A program made the translations under genes and the position numbers. From assembly GCA_963782605.1 (NCBI GenBank), contig CAWAKK010000009.1, positions 1 to 64,000 of the forward strand: a stretch of DNA of 64,000 nt, written 5' to 3'. This stretch comes from JBDTSW01 sp963782605. GTDB lineage: Bacteria; Actinomycetota; Thermoleophilia; Solirubrobacterales; 70-9. The notes below the pieces were generated by a model, which was not told the origin of the DNA, made no database searches, and was given only the letters and a program-made list of their open reading frames with translations. Positions 42,928 to 51,709 of the stretch are shown piece after piece (positions within the stretch are counted from its first letter, which is position 1; the number at the start of each line of letters is the position of its first letter).

Positions 42928-43575
42928 CTACGCCGGCGCGAGCAGCCGGTCGATTGCGCCGTGCAGCAGCCCGAGAGCGCGATCTCGTTCCATCGTCTCA
43001 GCGAGCCAGCGCGTGCAGAGCCCATCGACTAGCGAGATGAGCTCATCGGCCGCGGTGTCGGAGTCGACGCCGGCGCGAATCGAGCCGTCGGCGACGCCCG
43101 CCTCGATCGCCCCGCAGACGTTTTTCCGCCAGCCTTCGGTCACCCGGCGAACGTCCTCACGCAGGGCCGGGTCGAACACGGCCGAGGCGCTAACTTCGCC
43201 CCAGACAACGGCGTTGTCCCTGACCTCGGCCTCGTCGGAGAGCTCTGCCAGGAGCGCTTCCGAGACGGCCTCGAAGCCATTCGAGGCGGTGGGCTCGCGC
43301 AGGGCCGCCGATGGTGCCACCTCGCTGGCATGTTCGAGCGCAGCCCGCACGAGGCCGGCCCGGTTTCCGAAGTGGTAGTAGAGGAGCGGGGCGGAGACAC
43401 CGGCCTCACCCGCGACGTCCTCGATCCGGAGCCCGCGCACACCGCGCCGGGCGATCACGGTCGCGACCGCGACGAGGATCGCCTCGCGATTGTCGCGCGG
43501 CTTCGAATCAGTGGAGGTCGAGATGTGGCTGAGGCCCTTCACAGCCATGGAGCGTGCCAGAGCGGCCTCGAACAT
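42928..43575 (-). CDS. TetR-family regulator
   Basis: The helix-turn-helix lies near residues 30-80 (AILVAVATVIARRGVRGLRIEDVAGEAGVS in two pieces, then LLYYHFGNRAGLV). The C-terminal ligand domain is not diagnostic. The start may be ATG at 43545 instead. It lies back to back with cysM and stop to stop with hutI, so either could be its target. Confidence 0.9.
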   Translation of the reverse strand: MFEAALARSMAVKGLSHISTSTDSKPRDNREAILVAVATVIARRGVRGLRIEDVAGEAGVSAPLLYYHFGNRAGLVRAALEHASEVAPSAALREPTASNGFEAVSEALLAELSDEAEVRDNAVVWGEVSASAVFDPALREDVRRVTEGWRKNVCGAIEAGVADGSIRAGVDSDTAADELISLVDGLCTRWLAETMERDRALGLLHGAIDRLLAPA

Positions 43576-43613
43576 GCCGCCTCAGGGCCGCCGCTTTGGC
43601 ATTTGACCCTCAC

Positions 43614-43627
43614 TACACTTTCGAAAG
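43614..43627 (+). promoter_or_regulatory. Promoter/operator motif before cysM
   Basis: TACACTTTCGAAAG holds a possible -10 (TACACT) joined to the palindrome CTTTCGAAAG, ending 1 base before the cysM start. The moeZ-cysO operon has the similar TACACTTTCTGAAGT at 31531-31545. The shared stretch CTACACTTTC suggests a common control of the two parts of the pathway, or a common sigma factor. Confidence 0.4.
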
Positions 43628-43628
43628 C

Positions 43629-44600
43629 GTGACGCCCGAAGAGCGCACACTCAACCGCCCGTGCGGCGGGCGTTACGGCAACCTCGTCGAGGCCGTCGGC
43701 AACACGCCGTTGGTCGAGCTCCCCCGCCTCTCCCCGAGGGAGGGAGTACGCATCTTCGCCAAGCTCGAGGGGCAGAACCCGACCGGGTCCGTCAAGGACC
43801 GCGTGGCGAAATCCATGATCGAGGCCGCCGAGGCCGAAGGGGCGATCGAGCCGGGCCAGATGATCCTCGAGCCCACCTCAGGCAACACCGGCATCTCGCT
43901 GGGGATGATCTGCCGGCGCAAGGGCTACCCGCTCAAGGTCGTCATGCCCGACAACGTCACCGAGGAGCGCACTCAGCTCCTGCGCATGTACGGCGCCGAG
44001 ATCGTCTATTCGGAGGGCGCAAAGGGCTCAAACGGCGCCGTCGAGGTCGCGCTTGAGATGGCCGAGGCCGACAGCTCCTACTACATGCCATACCAGTACG
44101 GCAACGAGGCGAACCCCGACGCGCACTATCACGGGACCGCGCCGGAGATCCTCGAGGAGCTCGACGAGGTCACGGCCTTCGTGGCGGGGCTCGGCACCGG
44201 GGGGACGCTCATGGGCAACGGCAGGCGCCTAAAAGAGCACAACCCGGCGACGAAGATCGTCGCCGTCGAGCCCATGCAGGGCGAGCTGGTCCAGGGCCTT
44301 CGCTCCCTCGACGACGGCTTCATCCCGCCGATCATCGACCTCTCCGTGCTCGACCGCAAGATCATGGTGTCGAACCGCGACGCGATCGTCTGGACGCAGA
44401 AGCTGCTGCGTGAGGAGGGTCTCTTCGCCGGCGTCTCGGCCGGCGCGATCGCCGCCATCTGCGTGCGGATCGCGAACGAGCTCGACGAGGGCAATGTGGT
44501 TTTCCTCGTCCCGGATGACGGCTGGAAGTACCTCTCCTCGGGCGTCTACACGAAGTCGATCGAAGAGCTCGAGGGCGTCGACTCCACCGTGTGGTGGTAG
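43629..44600 (+). CDS. cysM: CysM-type cysteine synthase (CysO-dependent)
   Basis: The PLP lysine is in NPTGSVKDRVAKSM, with LEPTSGNTGISLGM and AGLGTGGTLMGNGR. The long C-terminus ends in SGVYTKSIEELEGVDSTVWW and resembles Mycobacterium CysM, which uses O-phosphoserine and CysO-thiocarboxylate. The presence of CysO and Mec homologues here supports this over a plain CysK. I chose GTG at 43629 for a normal N-terminus. Its stop is inside the start region of alkD. Confidence 0.88.
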   Translation: MTPEERTLNRPCGGRYGNLVEAVGNTPLVELPRLSPREGVRIFAKLEGQNPTGSVKDRVAKSMIEAAEAEGAIEPGQMILEPTSGNTGISLGMICRRKGYPLKVVMPDNVTEERTQLLRMYGAEIVYSEGAKGSNGAVEVALEMAEADSSYYMPYQYGNEANPDAHYHGTAPEILEELDEVTAFVAGLGTGGTLMGNGRRLKEHNPATKIVAVEPMQGELVQGLRSLDDGFIPPIIDLSVLDRKIMVSNRDAIVWTQKLLREEGLFAGVSAGAIAAICVRIANELDEGNVVFLVPDDGWKYLSSGVYTKSIEELEGVDSTVWW

Positions 44601-45310
44601 GGGCGGCCGGTGAGGCCGCCGCGATAAAGGCAGAGCTCGCCGGGCTCGCCGATCCCGAACGCGCCCGCGTCGTCGGCCCCTATCTGGGCATGGTCCCCGG
44701 GGGGTATGGCGAGGGGGATGCGCTGTTGGGCATGCCCGTGCCTGAGCAGCGCAAGGTCGCCGGTCGCCATCGCCAGGCGTCCGTCGCCGACTGTGATGAG
44801 TTGTTGCGCAGCAAGATCCATGAGCACCGGTTCGTAGCGCTCGTCGTTCTTCGCGCTCGGTTCGAGCGAGGTGATTCCGCTGAGCGCGAGACGATCGCGC
44901 AGCTCTACCTCGATCGCCGTGCCCGCGTCAACAACTGGGACCTCGTCGATTCCTCGGCGCCGTACCTGCTGGCCGACCGCATCCGGCGTGCGCCGCGAAA
45001 GCTCCTCGATCCACTCACCTCGTCGCCAGCGCTGTGGGATCGCCGGATCGCGATCGTGGCGACACTGTCGCTGATCCGCGAGGGCCAGTTCGACGAGACA
45101 CTGCGCGTCGCCGCCCGGCTCCTTGCCGACGACGAGGATCTGATCCACAAGGCCACCGGCTGGATGCTTCGCGAGGTGGGCAAGCGCGATGAGGCCGCCC
45201 TGCGCGCGTTCTTGGACGAGCACGCCGCCGGGATGCCAAGAACCGCCCTGCGCTACTCGCTAGAGCGGCTGCCGAAGCCCGACCGAGCCGCGTACATGGC
45301 AGCGCGATAG
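44591..45310 (+). CDS. AlkD-like DNA alkylation repair protein
   Basis: The 239-aa all-helical HEAT-like protein has the AlkD marks NNWDLVDSSAPYLL (with the key Trp and Asp), WDRRIAIVATL, and DLIHKATGWMLREVGKRD. It would remove bulky or N3/N7-alkylated bases. The GTG start overlaps the cysM end. Confidence 0.9.
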   Translation: MVVGAAGEAAAIKAELAGLADPERARVVGPYLGMVPGGYGEGDALLGMPVPEQRKVAGRHRQASVADCDELLRSKIHEHRFVALVVLRARFERGDSAERETIAQLYLDRRARVNNWDLVDSSAPYLLADRIRRAPRKLLDPLTSSPALWDRRIAIVATLSLIREGQFDETLRVAARLLADDEDLIHKATGWMLREVGKRDEAALRAFLDEHAAGMPRTALRYSLERLPKPDRAAYMAAR

Positions 45311-45321
45311 CCTCGGCGGGG

Positions 45322-45708
45322 ATGGATCCACTCCGCACGAAAGGTCTCGATCACGTCGCCATAACGGTCGCGGATCTGCGGCGCTCGCACGACTTCTATG
45401 CCAGCGTGCTCGGCCTCGAGAGTCGCTACGGGCCTGACCACGAGCCGGTCTTCATGCTCGCGGAGGGCAGCGGCCTTGCTCTCTTTACCGCGGAGTCTCA
45501 CCCGGGCGATGGCACGGATGAGGGACGAGCGGACATACGTGTCATGCACGTGGCGTTTCGGGTGGACGGAGAGGAGTTCGACCGCGCCCGGGCGGAACTC
45601 GACTCCGCTGGGGTTGAGGGTCGGTTCGCCGACCACGGTGCAGTGCACTCGCTCTACTTTCGCGATCCCGACGGCCACGAGATCGAGCTCGCGACCTACG
45701 ACGTCTAG
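45322..45708 (+). CDS. VOC (glyoxalase/dioxygenase-fold) protein
   Basis: The 128-aa protein has two beta-alpha-beta-beta-beta modules. LDHVAITVADLRRSHDFYASVLG provides His, and the end (YFRDPDGHEIELATY) provides Glu, two of the usual metal ligands. The substrate is unknown. It is followed 4 bases later by the next gene. Confidence 0.85.
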   Translation: MDPLRTKGLDHVAITVADLRRSHDFYASVLGLESRYGPDHEPVFMLAEGSGLALFTAESHPGDGTDEGRADIRVMHVAFRVDGEEFDRARAELDSAGVEGRFADHGAVHSLYFRDPDGHEIELATYDV

Positions 45709-45712
45709 CGCC

Positions 45713-46525
45713 ATGAACGCCACGTCCGAAGCGGCCCTCACGCGGGCCGTCGCGCGCGTGCGCGAGCTGGCTGCGTCGTACGATCCGCCGAGCTTCGACG
45801 ACGTGCCCGACGCCGATGCCGCCATCTTCCTGTGCGCGGTCGACCACTCGACCGGCTATTGCAACGCGCACCGGGTGGATGAGCGCGGCCCGTTCTCCGG
45901 CAGCGAGCTCATGTGGCAGCTTGGGCTGCGCGCGCACGGGCGCGAGCAGGGCGGCCTACTGCGCGCCGAACGCCTGGAGAACGCGGACGGCGATGCGGTC
46001 GCCCGCTGGTTTCAGGCCGACGATGAGACGGTCGGCGATCCCGATCGCCGCGCGGCCCTCTGGCGCGATCTGGCTGCGCGCCTGCAGCGCGAGTACCGCG
46101 GTGCGGCCGGCGCTCTCCTTGCAGCGACCGGAGGGAGGCTGGGCGGACCGGGCGGCCTACTCGCCCGCCTCCGCGGGTTCGAGGCCTACTCCGACCCGCT
46201 GGCGAAGAAGGCCTTCCTGTTCGCCAAGATCTGCGACCGCCGTGGCTGGTTCGACGCGCTCGACCCCGAGAGCTGGGCGGTTTGCACCGACAATGTGCTG
46301 ATGCGCCTGGCGTTGCGCTCGGGGCTCGTCGACGAGGGACCCCTCGACCAGGTTCGCGCCGACACCCGCCGCGTGTTTGGCCGCGTCGCCCGCGCCGCCG
46401 GGATCGCCCCTCCGATCCTCGACGACCTGCTCTGGGAGCTGGGGCGCGACAACCAGGATCTGCTCGGGCGAGAAGGGGGCGATCTGAGCGAGCCGCCCCG
46501 CGATCCGGCTTCAGCCTGGTACTAG
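45713..46525 (+). CDS. Unknown enzyme-like protein, distantly like queuosine salvage
   Basis: The 270-aa protein has a helical plan. The stretch RGFEAYSDPLAKKAFLFAKI, then WFDALDPES, and DNVLMRLALRSGLV recall the order of elements in queuosine 5'-phosphate glycosylases, but the identity is low and I do not trust the match. Four Cys occur (LCAVD, YCNAH, ICDRR, VCTDN). I chose ATG at 45713, just after the VOC stop. Confidence 0.6.
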   Translation: MNATSEAALTRAVARVRELAASYDPPSFDDVPDADAAIFLCAVDHSTGYCNAHRVDERGPFSGSELMWQLGLRAHGREQGGLLRAERLENADGDAVARWFQADDETVGDPDRRAALWRDLAARLQREYRGAAGALLAATGGRLGGPGGLLARLRGFEAYSDPLAKKAFLFAKICDRRGWFDALDPESWAVCTDNVLMRLALRSGLVDEGPLDQVRADTRRVFGRVARAAGIAPPILDDLLWELGRDNQDLLGREGGDLSEPPRDPASAWY

Positions 46526-46536
46526 CCCGATCCCGC

Positions 46537-46911
46537 CTAGAACGCGGCCAGTTCGGGGTTGTCGGCGAAGATGAGGAACCAGACCAAGAGCGCGATCACC
46601 GCCAGCGCGAATGAGATGAGCAAGAGCGGCTCGATCGGTCCGCGGCCCTCTTGGGTCCCCGTCCGGATTCGCAGATAGAGCTCGTTCAGCCGCAGCAGCA
46701 GCGGCGCGAACACCAGCATCGCCAACGGAATCGCGATCAGGGTGACGACGAAGTGCGTGTTCGAGTCCGTCACCTGGGCGACAACCCATGCGGTGCCCAG
46801 TGGCACCACCGTCCACAGCGCGAGTGCGCCCGCCGCCAGCAGGACGAGGACCAAGCCCGCGGCAAGGCGATCGAGCGCGCTGGAGTCCGGTGCGGCTGCC
46901 TTCGGATTCAT
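46537..46911 (-). CDS. Three-pass small membrane protein, unknown
   Basis: The protein of about 124 aa has three hydrophobic stretches (LAAGLVLVLLAAGALALWTVV, FVVTLIAIPLAMLVFAPLLL, LLLISFALAVIALLVWFLIF). I chose the ATG at 46911; an in-frame ATG at 46935 is possible. It is divergent from the mec gene. No function can be given. Confidence 0.65.
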   Translation of the reverse strand: MNPKAAAPDSSALDRLAAGLVLVLLAAGALALWTVVPLGTAWVVAQVTDSNTHFVVTLIAIPLAMLVFAPLLLRLNELYLRIRTGTQEGRGPIEPLLLISFALAVIALLVWFLIFADNPELAAF

Positions 46912-46977
46912 GGCTTGCAGAAACCGTAGTACCACGGCGGCGGTGTTGCCTCAGTCGCGCGCCGCTAGCCTCGCCCG

Positions 46978-47367
46978 GTGCGTATTTCCCGGGACCTGAT
47001 CGACACGATCGTGGCGCACGCCCGCGAGGACGCGCCGAACGAGTGCTGTGGTCTCATCGGCGGCCGCGATGGCGCGCCCATCAGCACCCGCCGAGCCGAA
47101 AACCTCTTCGCCAGCCCCACGCGCTTCGAGGTCGGGGATCTGCCGCGACTGCTCCGTGAGATCGAGGAGTCCGGTGAGGACCTGCTCGGGATGTACCACT
47201 CGCATCCACGTAGCGAGGCATATCCGTCGCAGACCGACGTCAACCTGGCGTGGGGATGGCCTGGCACGGCGTGGTTCATCTGCTCCCTGATGGATTCGGA
47301 GCCGGCGGTACGCGCGTTTGTGATCGAGGACGCCCAGGTCGACGAGATCGACCTCGAGATCGAGTAG
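46978..47367 (+). CDS. mec: Mec-type JAMM metallopeptidase (CysO-cysteine hydrolase)
   Basis: The 129-aa protein has the JAMM zinc site: a Glu in NECCGLIGG and HSHPRSEAYPSQTD (His, His, Ser, Asp). Mycobacterium Mec has the same size and frees cysteine from the CysO adduct. With MoeZ-like, CysO and CysM genes in this window the whole route is present, though not in one operon. The start is GTG. Confidence 0.88.
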   Translation: MRISRDLIDTIVAHAREDAPNECCGLIGGRDGAPISTRRAENLFASPTRFEVGDLPRLLREIEESGEDLLGMYHSHPRSEAYPSQTDVNLAWGWPGTAWFICSLMDSEPAVRAFVIEDAQVDEIDLEIE

Positions 47368-47374
47368 ACGCCGC

Positions 47375-47869
47375 TTGACCGACGAGCCGCTCGCCTGTCC
47401 GACCTGCGGCCGCCGCTTCGGGCCGGGTGAGCGCTTCTGCCCCGACGACGGCATGCCGCTCGTCCAGGTGGGCGGTGCGGAGGAGTCCCTTACCGAGGCT
47501 CAAGAACGGGCGCGGAAGGTAAAGCCGCAGTTCACCGAGGGCGAGCTCGTCCGGGTCGCCGGCGGGCGCAACCTCGCCGAGGCGGAGCTCGTTCAGGGGA
47601 TCCTGCTCGACCAGGGGATTCCGAGCGTGCAGCGACGGACGCGCGGCTTTGACGTCCCGGACTTCCTCGCAGCAGGCCCCAGGGACATCCTCGTGCCGCA
47701 GGCCGCCGCCGAGGAGGCGCTCGCGCTGCTGAACGACGCCGATCTCGGGCCTCAGCTGCCCGCGCCAGAGGATGACCGCGGCCGAGCCCAGCGGCTGGCA
47801 CTGGGAATGGCGGTCGCGCTCGTCCTCGCCGCCGCCGTGATCTGGCTGATGCTCGAGCTGGTGCGCTAG
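47375..47869 (+). CDS. Zinc-ribbon, DUF2007-like membrane-tail protein
   Basis: The 164-aa protein starts with a zinc ribbon (CPTCGRRFGPGERFCPDDG). A DUF2007-like beta-alpha-beta domain follows (LAEAELVQGILLDQGIPSVQRR, then DILVPQAAAEEAL), and one C-terminal membrane helix (residues 143-162). The start is TTG, 7 bases after mec, so the two are probably co-transcribed. Confidence 0.75.
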   Translation: MTDEPLACPTCGRRFGPGERFCPDDGMPLVQVGGAEESLTEAQERARKVKPQFTEGELVRVAGGRNLAEAELVQGILLDQGIPSVQRRTRGFDVPDFLAAGPRDILVPQAAAEEALALLNDADLGPQLPAPEDDRGRAQRLALGMAVALVLAAAVIWLMLELVR

Positions 47870-47879
47870 CGGCGACGAG

Positions 47880-48677
47880 CTACCGCAACTCGGGCGGGGC
47901 CTCGAGCGCCTCGGCATCCGCGATGCCCCCGGTTCGCGGCATGTCCTCCCGCAGGTACCGTCGCCACTCGAGCTCGATCTCCCGCATCGGCTCGCCGAAC
48001 GCAAGCTCGAGATTGCCGCTCGCGCCCGAGCGGTGCAGGCGCGAGGCGAGCACCTGGCATGCGTCGCGCCCGCGCTCGCGCTCGAGCAGGTCGAAGACGG
48101 TCCCGCCGAGGATCATCGCGTCGCGAGCTTTAGGGGGGAACGCCGGTGGCTTTCCCCCGCGCATGCGCGTGTTCACCGCCGCCCGGAAGAGCGGCACGTG
48201 CCCCGCGTAGTACTGAGCGGCGCCCTCGACGAGCCACGCCCAGCGCAGGTACCGGTAGAAGCCGCGGACGCCCCAGGGCGGCGGCAGCTTCGTGCTGTTG
48301 GCGGCCACCACGATCTGCGCGTAGAGACGCTCGGCCGTGCCGTGGAGAGCGTTGCGGGAGTCCTCGCCGGCCGAGCGGCGCTCGAGGTAATCGTCGTTTA
48401 AGACGTGCAGCTCGGACTCCATCGCCCATCCGGCCAAATAGCGCTGGCCCGCCGGGGCGGCCGCGAGCCTCGCGAGGGGCAGAAAGGGGTGGGCGGCCGC
48501 GAGCCACCCGGGGGTCGGATGGACCACCACCGTGATCCCACCGGGCGCGTCGTCGAACCGATCCTCCAAGCGCAGGCGCAGGTCCTCGAGCGCGTCGAGC
48601 GTGCGCTGCGCGTCGGCCTCGTCGCTCGACTCGTGCCGCGCGAGGAACGAGAGGCTCTCCGTTTCGACCCAGGCCAT
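47880..48677 (-). CDS. Peptidase-MA-like protein lacking the HExxH motif
   Basis: The 265-aa protein resembles gluzincin-type peptidases: WAWLVEGAAQYYAGH matches the usual WLxEGlAxyxxG helix that holds the third zinc ligand. The helix where HExxH should lie reads LHGTAERLYAQIVV, so the zinc pair is absent. No signal peptide is visible. It may be an inactive relative with a binding role. Confidence 0.6.
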   Translation of the reverse strand: MAWVETESLSFLARHESSDEADAQRTLDALEDLRLRLEDRFDDAPGGITVVVHPTPGWLAAAHPFLPLARLAAAPAGQRYLAGWAMESELHVLNDDYLERRSAGEDSRNALHGTAERLYAQIVVAANSTKLPPPWGVRGFYRYLRWAWLVEGAAQYYAGHVPLFRAAVNTRMRGGKPPAFPPKARDAMILGGTVFDLLERERGRDACQVLASRLHRSGASGNLELAFGEPMREIELEWRRYLREDMPRTGGIADAEALEAPPELR

Positions 48678-48753
48678 CGAGCCGAGCTTAGTTGGCAGCC
48701 CGATGCCGCCCGACGGTGGGTTGGCCGGGCTGCGGGCTCCCGAAGAAGTCTGT

Positions 48754-51558
48754 CTAGGGGACGTTGTTCTGTGGCTCTGTGACCTGCTGGAACGTCGGGC
48801 GGTTCTGCCAGTCGATCGGCGGTTGCGGGATCGCCCCAACCGTCGTGTGCTTGATCGCGTCGAAGCACCACTGCGCGCTCGGTGTCGTCGGCAGCGCTTG
48901 GCAGGCACCTGTCGGCTGGCCCGGATACAGGTCGTCGTCGGACTTTTGCTTGAGCGCCTTTACGAGGGACTTCAGGAGGTCGTTGCCGCATTCCTTCTTC
49001 TTGCCACCCCCGCAGTACTCGCGTGAGTAGGGGTCTTCGACCGCCTGGCCGAGAACGCTGCGCAGGTCCTTGTCGACGTACCCGTACCAGCCTGCGATGT
49101 AGGCCGAGCCGCCCGCGCCCGGCGCGTCGTCCAGGCCGATCATCGTCTGGATCTGGTTGTAGAGGGGGCCGCCAAGCTCAGGCTTGAACTGCGCCTTCAC
49201 GAGGTGTGGCCACCAGGCGTCCATGTAGCGGACGGCCTTCGCGTCGTCGTAGGTTCCGTCCTCGTTGCGATCGATTCGGTGGGCGCCGTCCCGGCTCCAC
49301 GCCTTGAGCGTCGTAAGCGCCTTCTTGACCGCCTTCGACCTGTTGTCCGATGCCTCCTTCACCGCCTTGATCACGATGGGTAGGACTTGAGAGCCGCGCA
49401 GGTCGACGGTAGCGGCGTCCTCCATCGCGTCCACGAGCTCGGCGCGGGTCATCGTCTCGGCGCCCGCTGTGCCGGCTGCGAGGCGCTCGTCCAGGGAGTC
49501 CGAGCGGTGGACCGACCCGTATGAGTACGTGTCGTCGGCCGCGCCGAACCCGGGCGCCTGCTTGTTGTTCCAGCTCGAGATCCAGTCCTGGTCCGTGACC
49601 TGGGGATGCTCGGGCGCGGGGGCGCGGTCGAAGGTCACGTCATCGGGGTCGAAGCTCGACCATGTGTTCTCGGGCTCGCCAAGCACCGGCAGGTTCTCGT
49701 CGACGTCAGCGGGCCGGACCGGATTGGCGCCGGAGTTGAAGTACGAGATCTGCTCCTCGTCGGTGTAGAACCAGTTGAACGTGTAGTCGATCGTGTTCGC
49801 GGCCGCCTGGAACTCGGCTACGTCGTCCATCGTCGATGGCTGGTTGAAGCGGGCGAAGCCCACGGCCGAGTCGGCCTCGTGCATGTACGTGGCCCGCAGC
49901 TTCGTGTACGCATGCGGGACGCCACCGATCATCGCGCGGTGGGTGACGATGCCCAACTCGGTGCGGAGGGCTCGCAGCGTCTCGGAGCCCGCCGGCGTCG
50001 GGTCGGCCGTTGTCGGCCGCCACGTGTTCGTTTTGTCGAGCACCTCGAATGGGAGGCAGGAGGCGTCGTAGCGATAGCCCTCGTCGTCCATCGCGCCCGG
50101 GTCGCCCGGATTGGCCGGGTCGCAGAGCTCGACCGCGTAGGTGTCGGTGATGTCCTGGCCGGCCGAGGTAGCGCTCCAGGAATAGTCCTGACCGCGTCCC
50201 AGCAGCACGTAGAAGCTGATGCCGGCGAAGCCCACGCCTCGGGCATCGACCCCGAGGCCCTCCGCCGCCGTCGTCGGGGCGTGGATGTCCAGCTCTTGCA
50301 GGATCTGGGGCGAGAAGTAGCCCACCTGCGGCCCCATGACCGTGAGGGGGTGATCGCCCTCTGACTCGGCATCGGAGACGAGCAACGCGTTTGAGGCACT
50401 CTCGATGTCGAGCAGGGCCTCACCCGGCTTCGGGCCCTTGGCCTTGACCTTGCCGGCGCCAGGCGCCGAGAGCGGCTCCGGAACGGTGGTGCCCGGATCG
50501 GGCAGCGCCACGTCCACGGGCGTAGCGGGAGGCTCGCCGTACGGGAAGGATCCCTCCTTCACGGTGGTCGGGGCCTCTGCGTCCTCGCGAGAGCGGAAGT
50601 CCTCCCAGACCTCGCGCCCATCGGTGCCCGCGAACCTCGCCAGGGCCTCTTCGAGCACCAGCGCCGAGCCGACCTCGCCGCCGCCGCCCTTGCCGAACTG
50701 GCCGGCGACGAGCGATGCGGTGGCCCCGACGTCGGTGACCTGCCATGCGTCGGGCCCGGCGACTTGGCCGATGGCGAGGGTGTACTCGCCGGGGAACGGC
50801 GAGTCTGGGTCTCCGACCCGCCCCTCGGCGATGTACTGATTGATGCCGTCGACGTAGTTCTGCACGTCCTCCTCGACCTGCGCTCCCTCGGCCCCACGAT
50901 GGACGCTCAGGTCCTCGTACTGCTGCTGCAGCTCGGCCTCGGTGTAGGGGGCGTCGCGCCAGATCGCGCGGTCGGTTCCGATGTTGGAGCCGCCGATGAA
51001 CGAGGAGAGCTCGGCGCGCCCGAGGTGCCGTTCGAAGTCCATGAAGAAGAGCCGATCCTCGGCGGCCACGTAGCCGGCGCCGAACATCGCGGCGGCGCGG
51101 TCGGCGCCGTAGATGTGCGGCGTTCCGAAGGAGTCATCACGCACGATCGTGACGTCGTCGCAATGCGAAGAGTTCGCCGACGGGGAGCTGACGGTTGTGC
51201 ACTGCGGCGTATAGGTCTCGGCAACGTCGCCGGGGGCCACACCGAAGCTCGCGTCCTTGAAGTACTCGTCGACCTCGCTCTCGGTCAGCCCGGGTGCGGC
51301 CTGGACGAGCTCGTCGTACTCGTCGAGCTGGTCGTTGTTGTGCTCGGGCCTCGTGCCGCCGCCGAGGAAGTTGAAGATGTCCGTTGTCGAGGCGACGCCG
51401 TCGGAGCCGGGCGGGACGATGTTGCGGAAGCCGAGACCATCGTCTTCCTGGTAGCCGCCCGCCGGAGGGGCCTGGGCGAAGGCTCCGGGCGCCAGCGCGA
51501 GGATTGCCGTGGCGGTAACTGCGGCCGAAAAAACCATGCGCGACGCGCGGTGTGTCAT
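48754..51558 (-). CDS. Secreted penicillin-acylase-family amidase
   Basis: The 934-aa precursor has a signal peptide (residues 1-28, cut after AFA) and the Ntn-hydrolase fold. The likely self-cleavage site precedes the Ser in IESASNALLVS (about residue 387), giving alpha and beta chains. DDVTIVRDDSFGTPHIYG and GYVAAEDRLFFMDFERHLGR are typical for acyl-homoserine-lactone and aculeacin acylases of this family. The substrate could be an N-acyl compound such as a signal or lipopeptide. A TATAAT box precedes the gene. Confidence 0.88.
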   Translation of the reverse strand: MTHRASRMVFSAAVTATAILALAPGAFAQAPPAGGYQEDDGLGFRNIVPPGSDGVASTTDIFNFLGGGTRPEHNNDQLDEYDELVQAAPGLTESEVDEYFKDASFGVAPGDVAETYTPQCTTVSSPSANSSHCDDVTIVRDDSFGTPHIYGADRAAAMFGAGYVAAEDRLFFMDFERHLGRAELSSFIGGSNIGTDRAIWRDAPYTEAELQQQYEDLSVHRGAEGAQVEEDVQNYVDGINQYIAEGRVGDPDSPFPGEYTLAIGQVAGPDAWQVTDVGATASLVAGQFGKGGGGEVGSALVLEEALARFAGTDGREVWEDFRSREDAEAPTTVKEGSFPYGEPPATPVDVALPDPGTTVPEPLSAPGAGKVKAKGPKPGEALLDIESASNALLVSDAESEGDHPLTVMGPQVGYFSPQILQELDIHAPTTAAEGLGVDARGVGFAGISFYVLLGRGQDYSWSATSAGQDITDTYAVELCDPANPGDPGAMDDEGYRYDASCLPFEVLDKTNTWRPTTADPTPAGSETLRALRTELGIVTHRAMIGGVPHAYTKLRATYMHEADSAVGFARFNQPSTMDDVAEFQAAANTIDYTFNWFYTDEEQISYFNSGANPVRPADVDENLPVLGEPENTWSSFDPDDVTFDRAPAPEHPQVTDQDWISSWNNKQAPGFGAADDTYSYGSVHRSDSLDERLAAGTAGAETMTRAELVDAMEDAATVDLRGSQVLPIVIKAVKEASDNRSKAVKKALTTLKAWSRDGAHRIDRNEDGTYDDAKAVRYMDAWWPHLVKAQFKPELGGPLYNQIQTMIGLDDAPGAGGSAYIAGWYGYVDKDLRSVLGQAVEDPYSREYCGGGKKKECGNDLLKSLVKALKQKSDDDLYPGQPTGACQALPTTPSAQWCFDAIKHTTVGAIPQPPIDWQNRPTFQQVTEPQNNVP

Positions 51559-51611
51559 CCCTGCTTCCCGTCGGCGCCTTCCGTGGCGCCTAGATCGCTC
51601 TTGAGCGCGGC

Positions 51612-51617
51612 ATTATA
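51612..51617 (-). promoter_or_regulatory. Consensus -10 (TATAAT) for the acylase gene
   Basis: On the minus strand TATAAT lies 54 bases before the acylase ATG. No good -35 is seen at 17 bases (GGTTCG), which fits a promoter that needs an activator. Confidence 0.55.
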
Positions 51618-51647
51618 TGCGCGGCCCTACGGCACGAACCTGGCCGC

Positions 51648-51689
51648 GGGAAACAACACCAACCGGCTGGGAAACAACAACAACCGTCT
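51648..51689. repeat. Two 21-base direct repeats upstream of the acylase promoter
   Basis: Units at 51648-51668 and 51669-51689 share the pattern GGGAAACAACAxCAACCGxCT with two mismatches. They begin about 30 bases upstream of the -10 on the minus strand. The exact two-turn period suits tandem binding of an activator. Confidence 0.6.
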
Positions 51690-51709
51690 GGGTGGGGCGG
51701 CTTGGCCGA

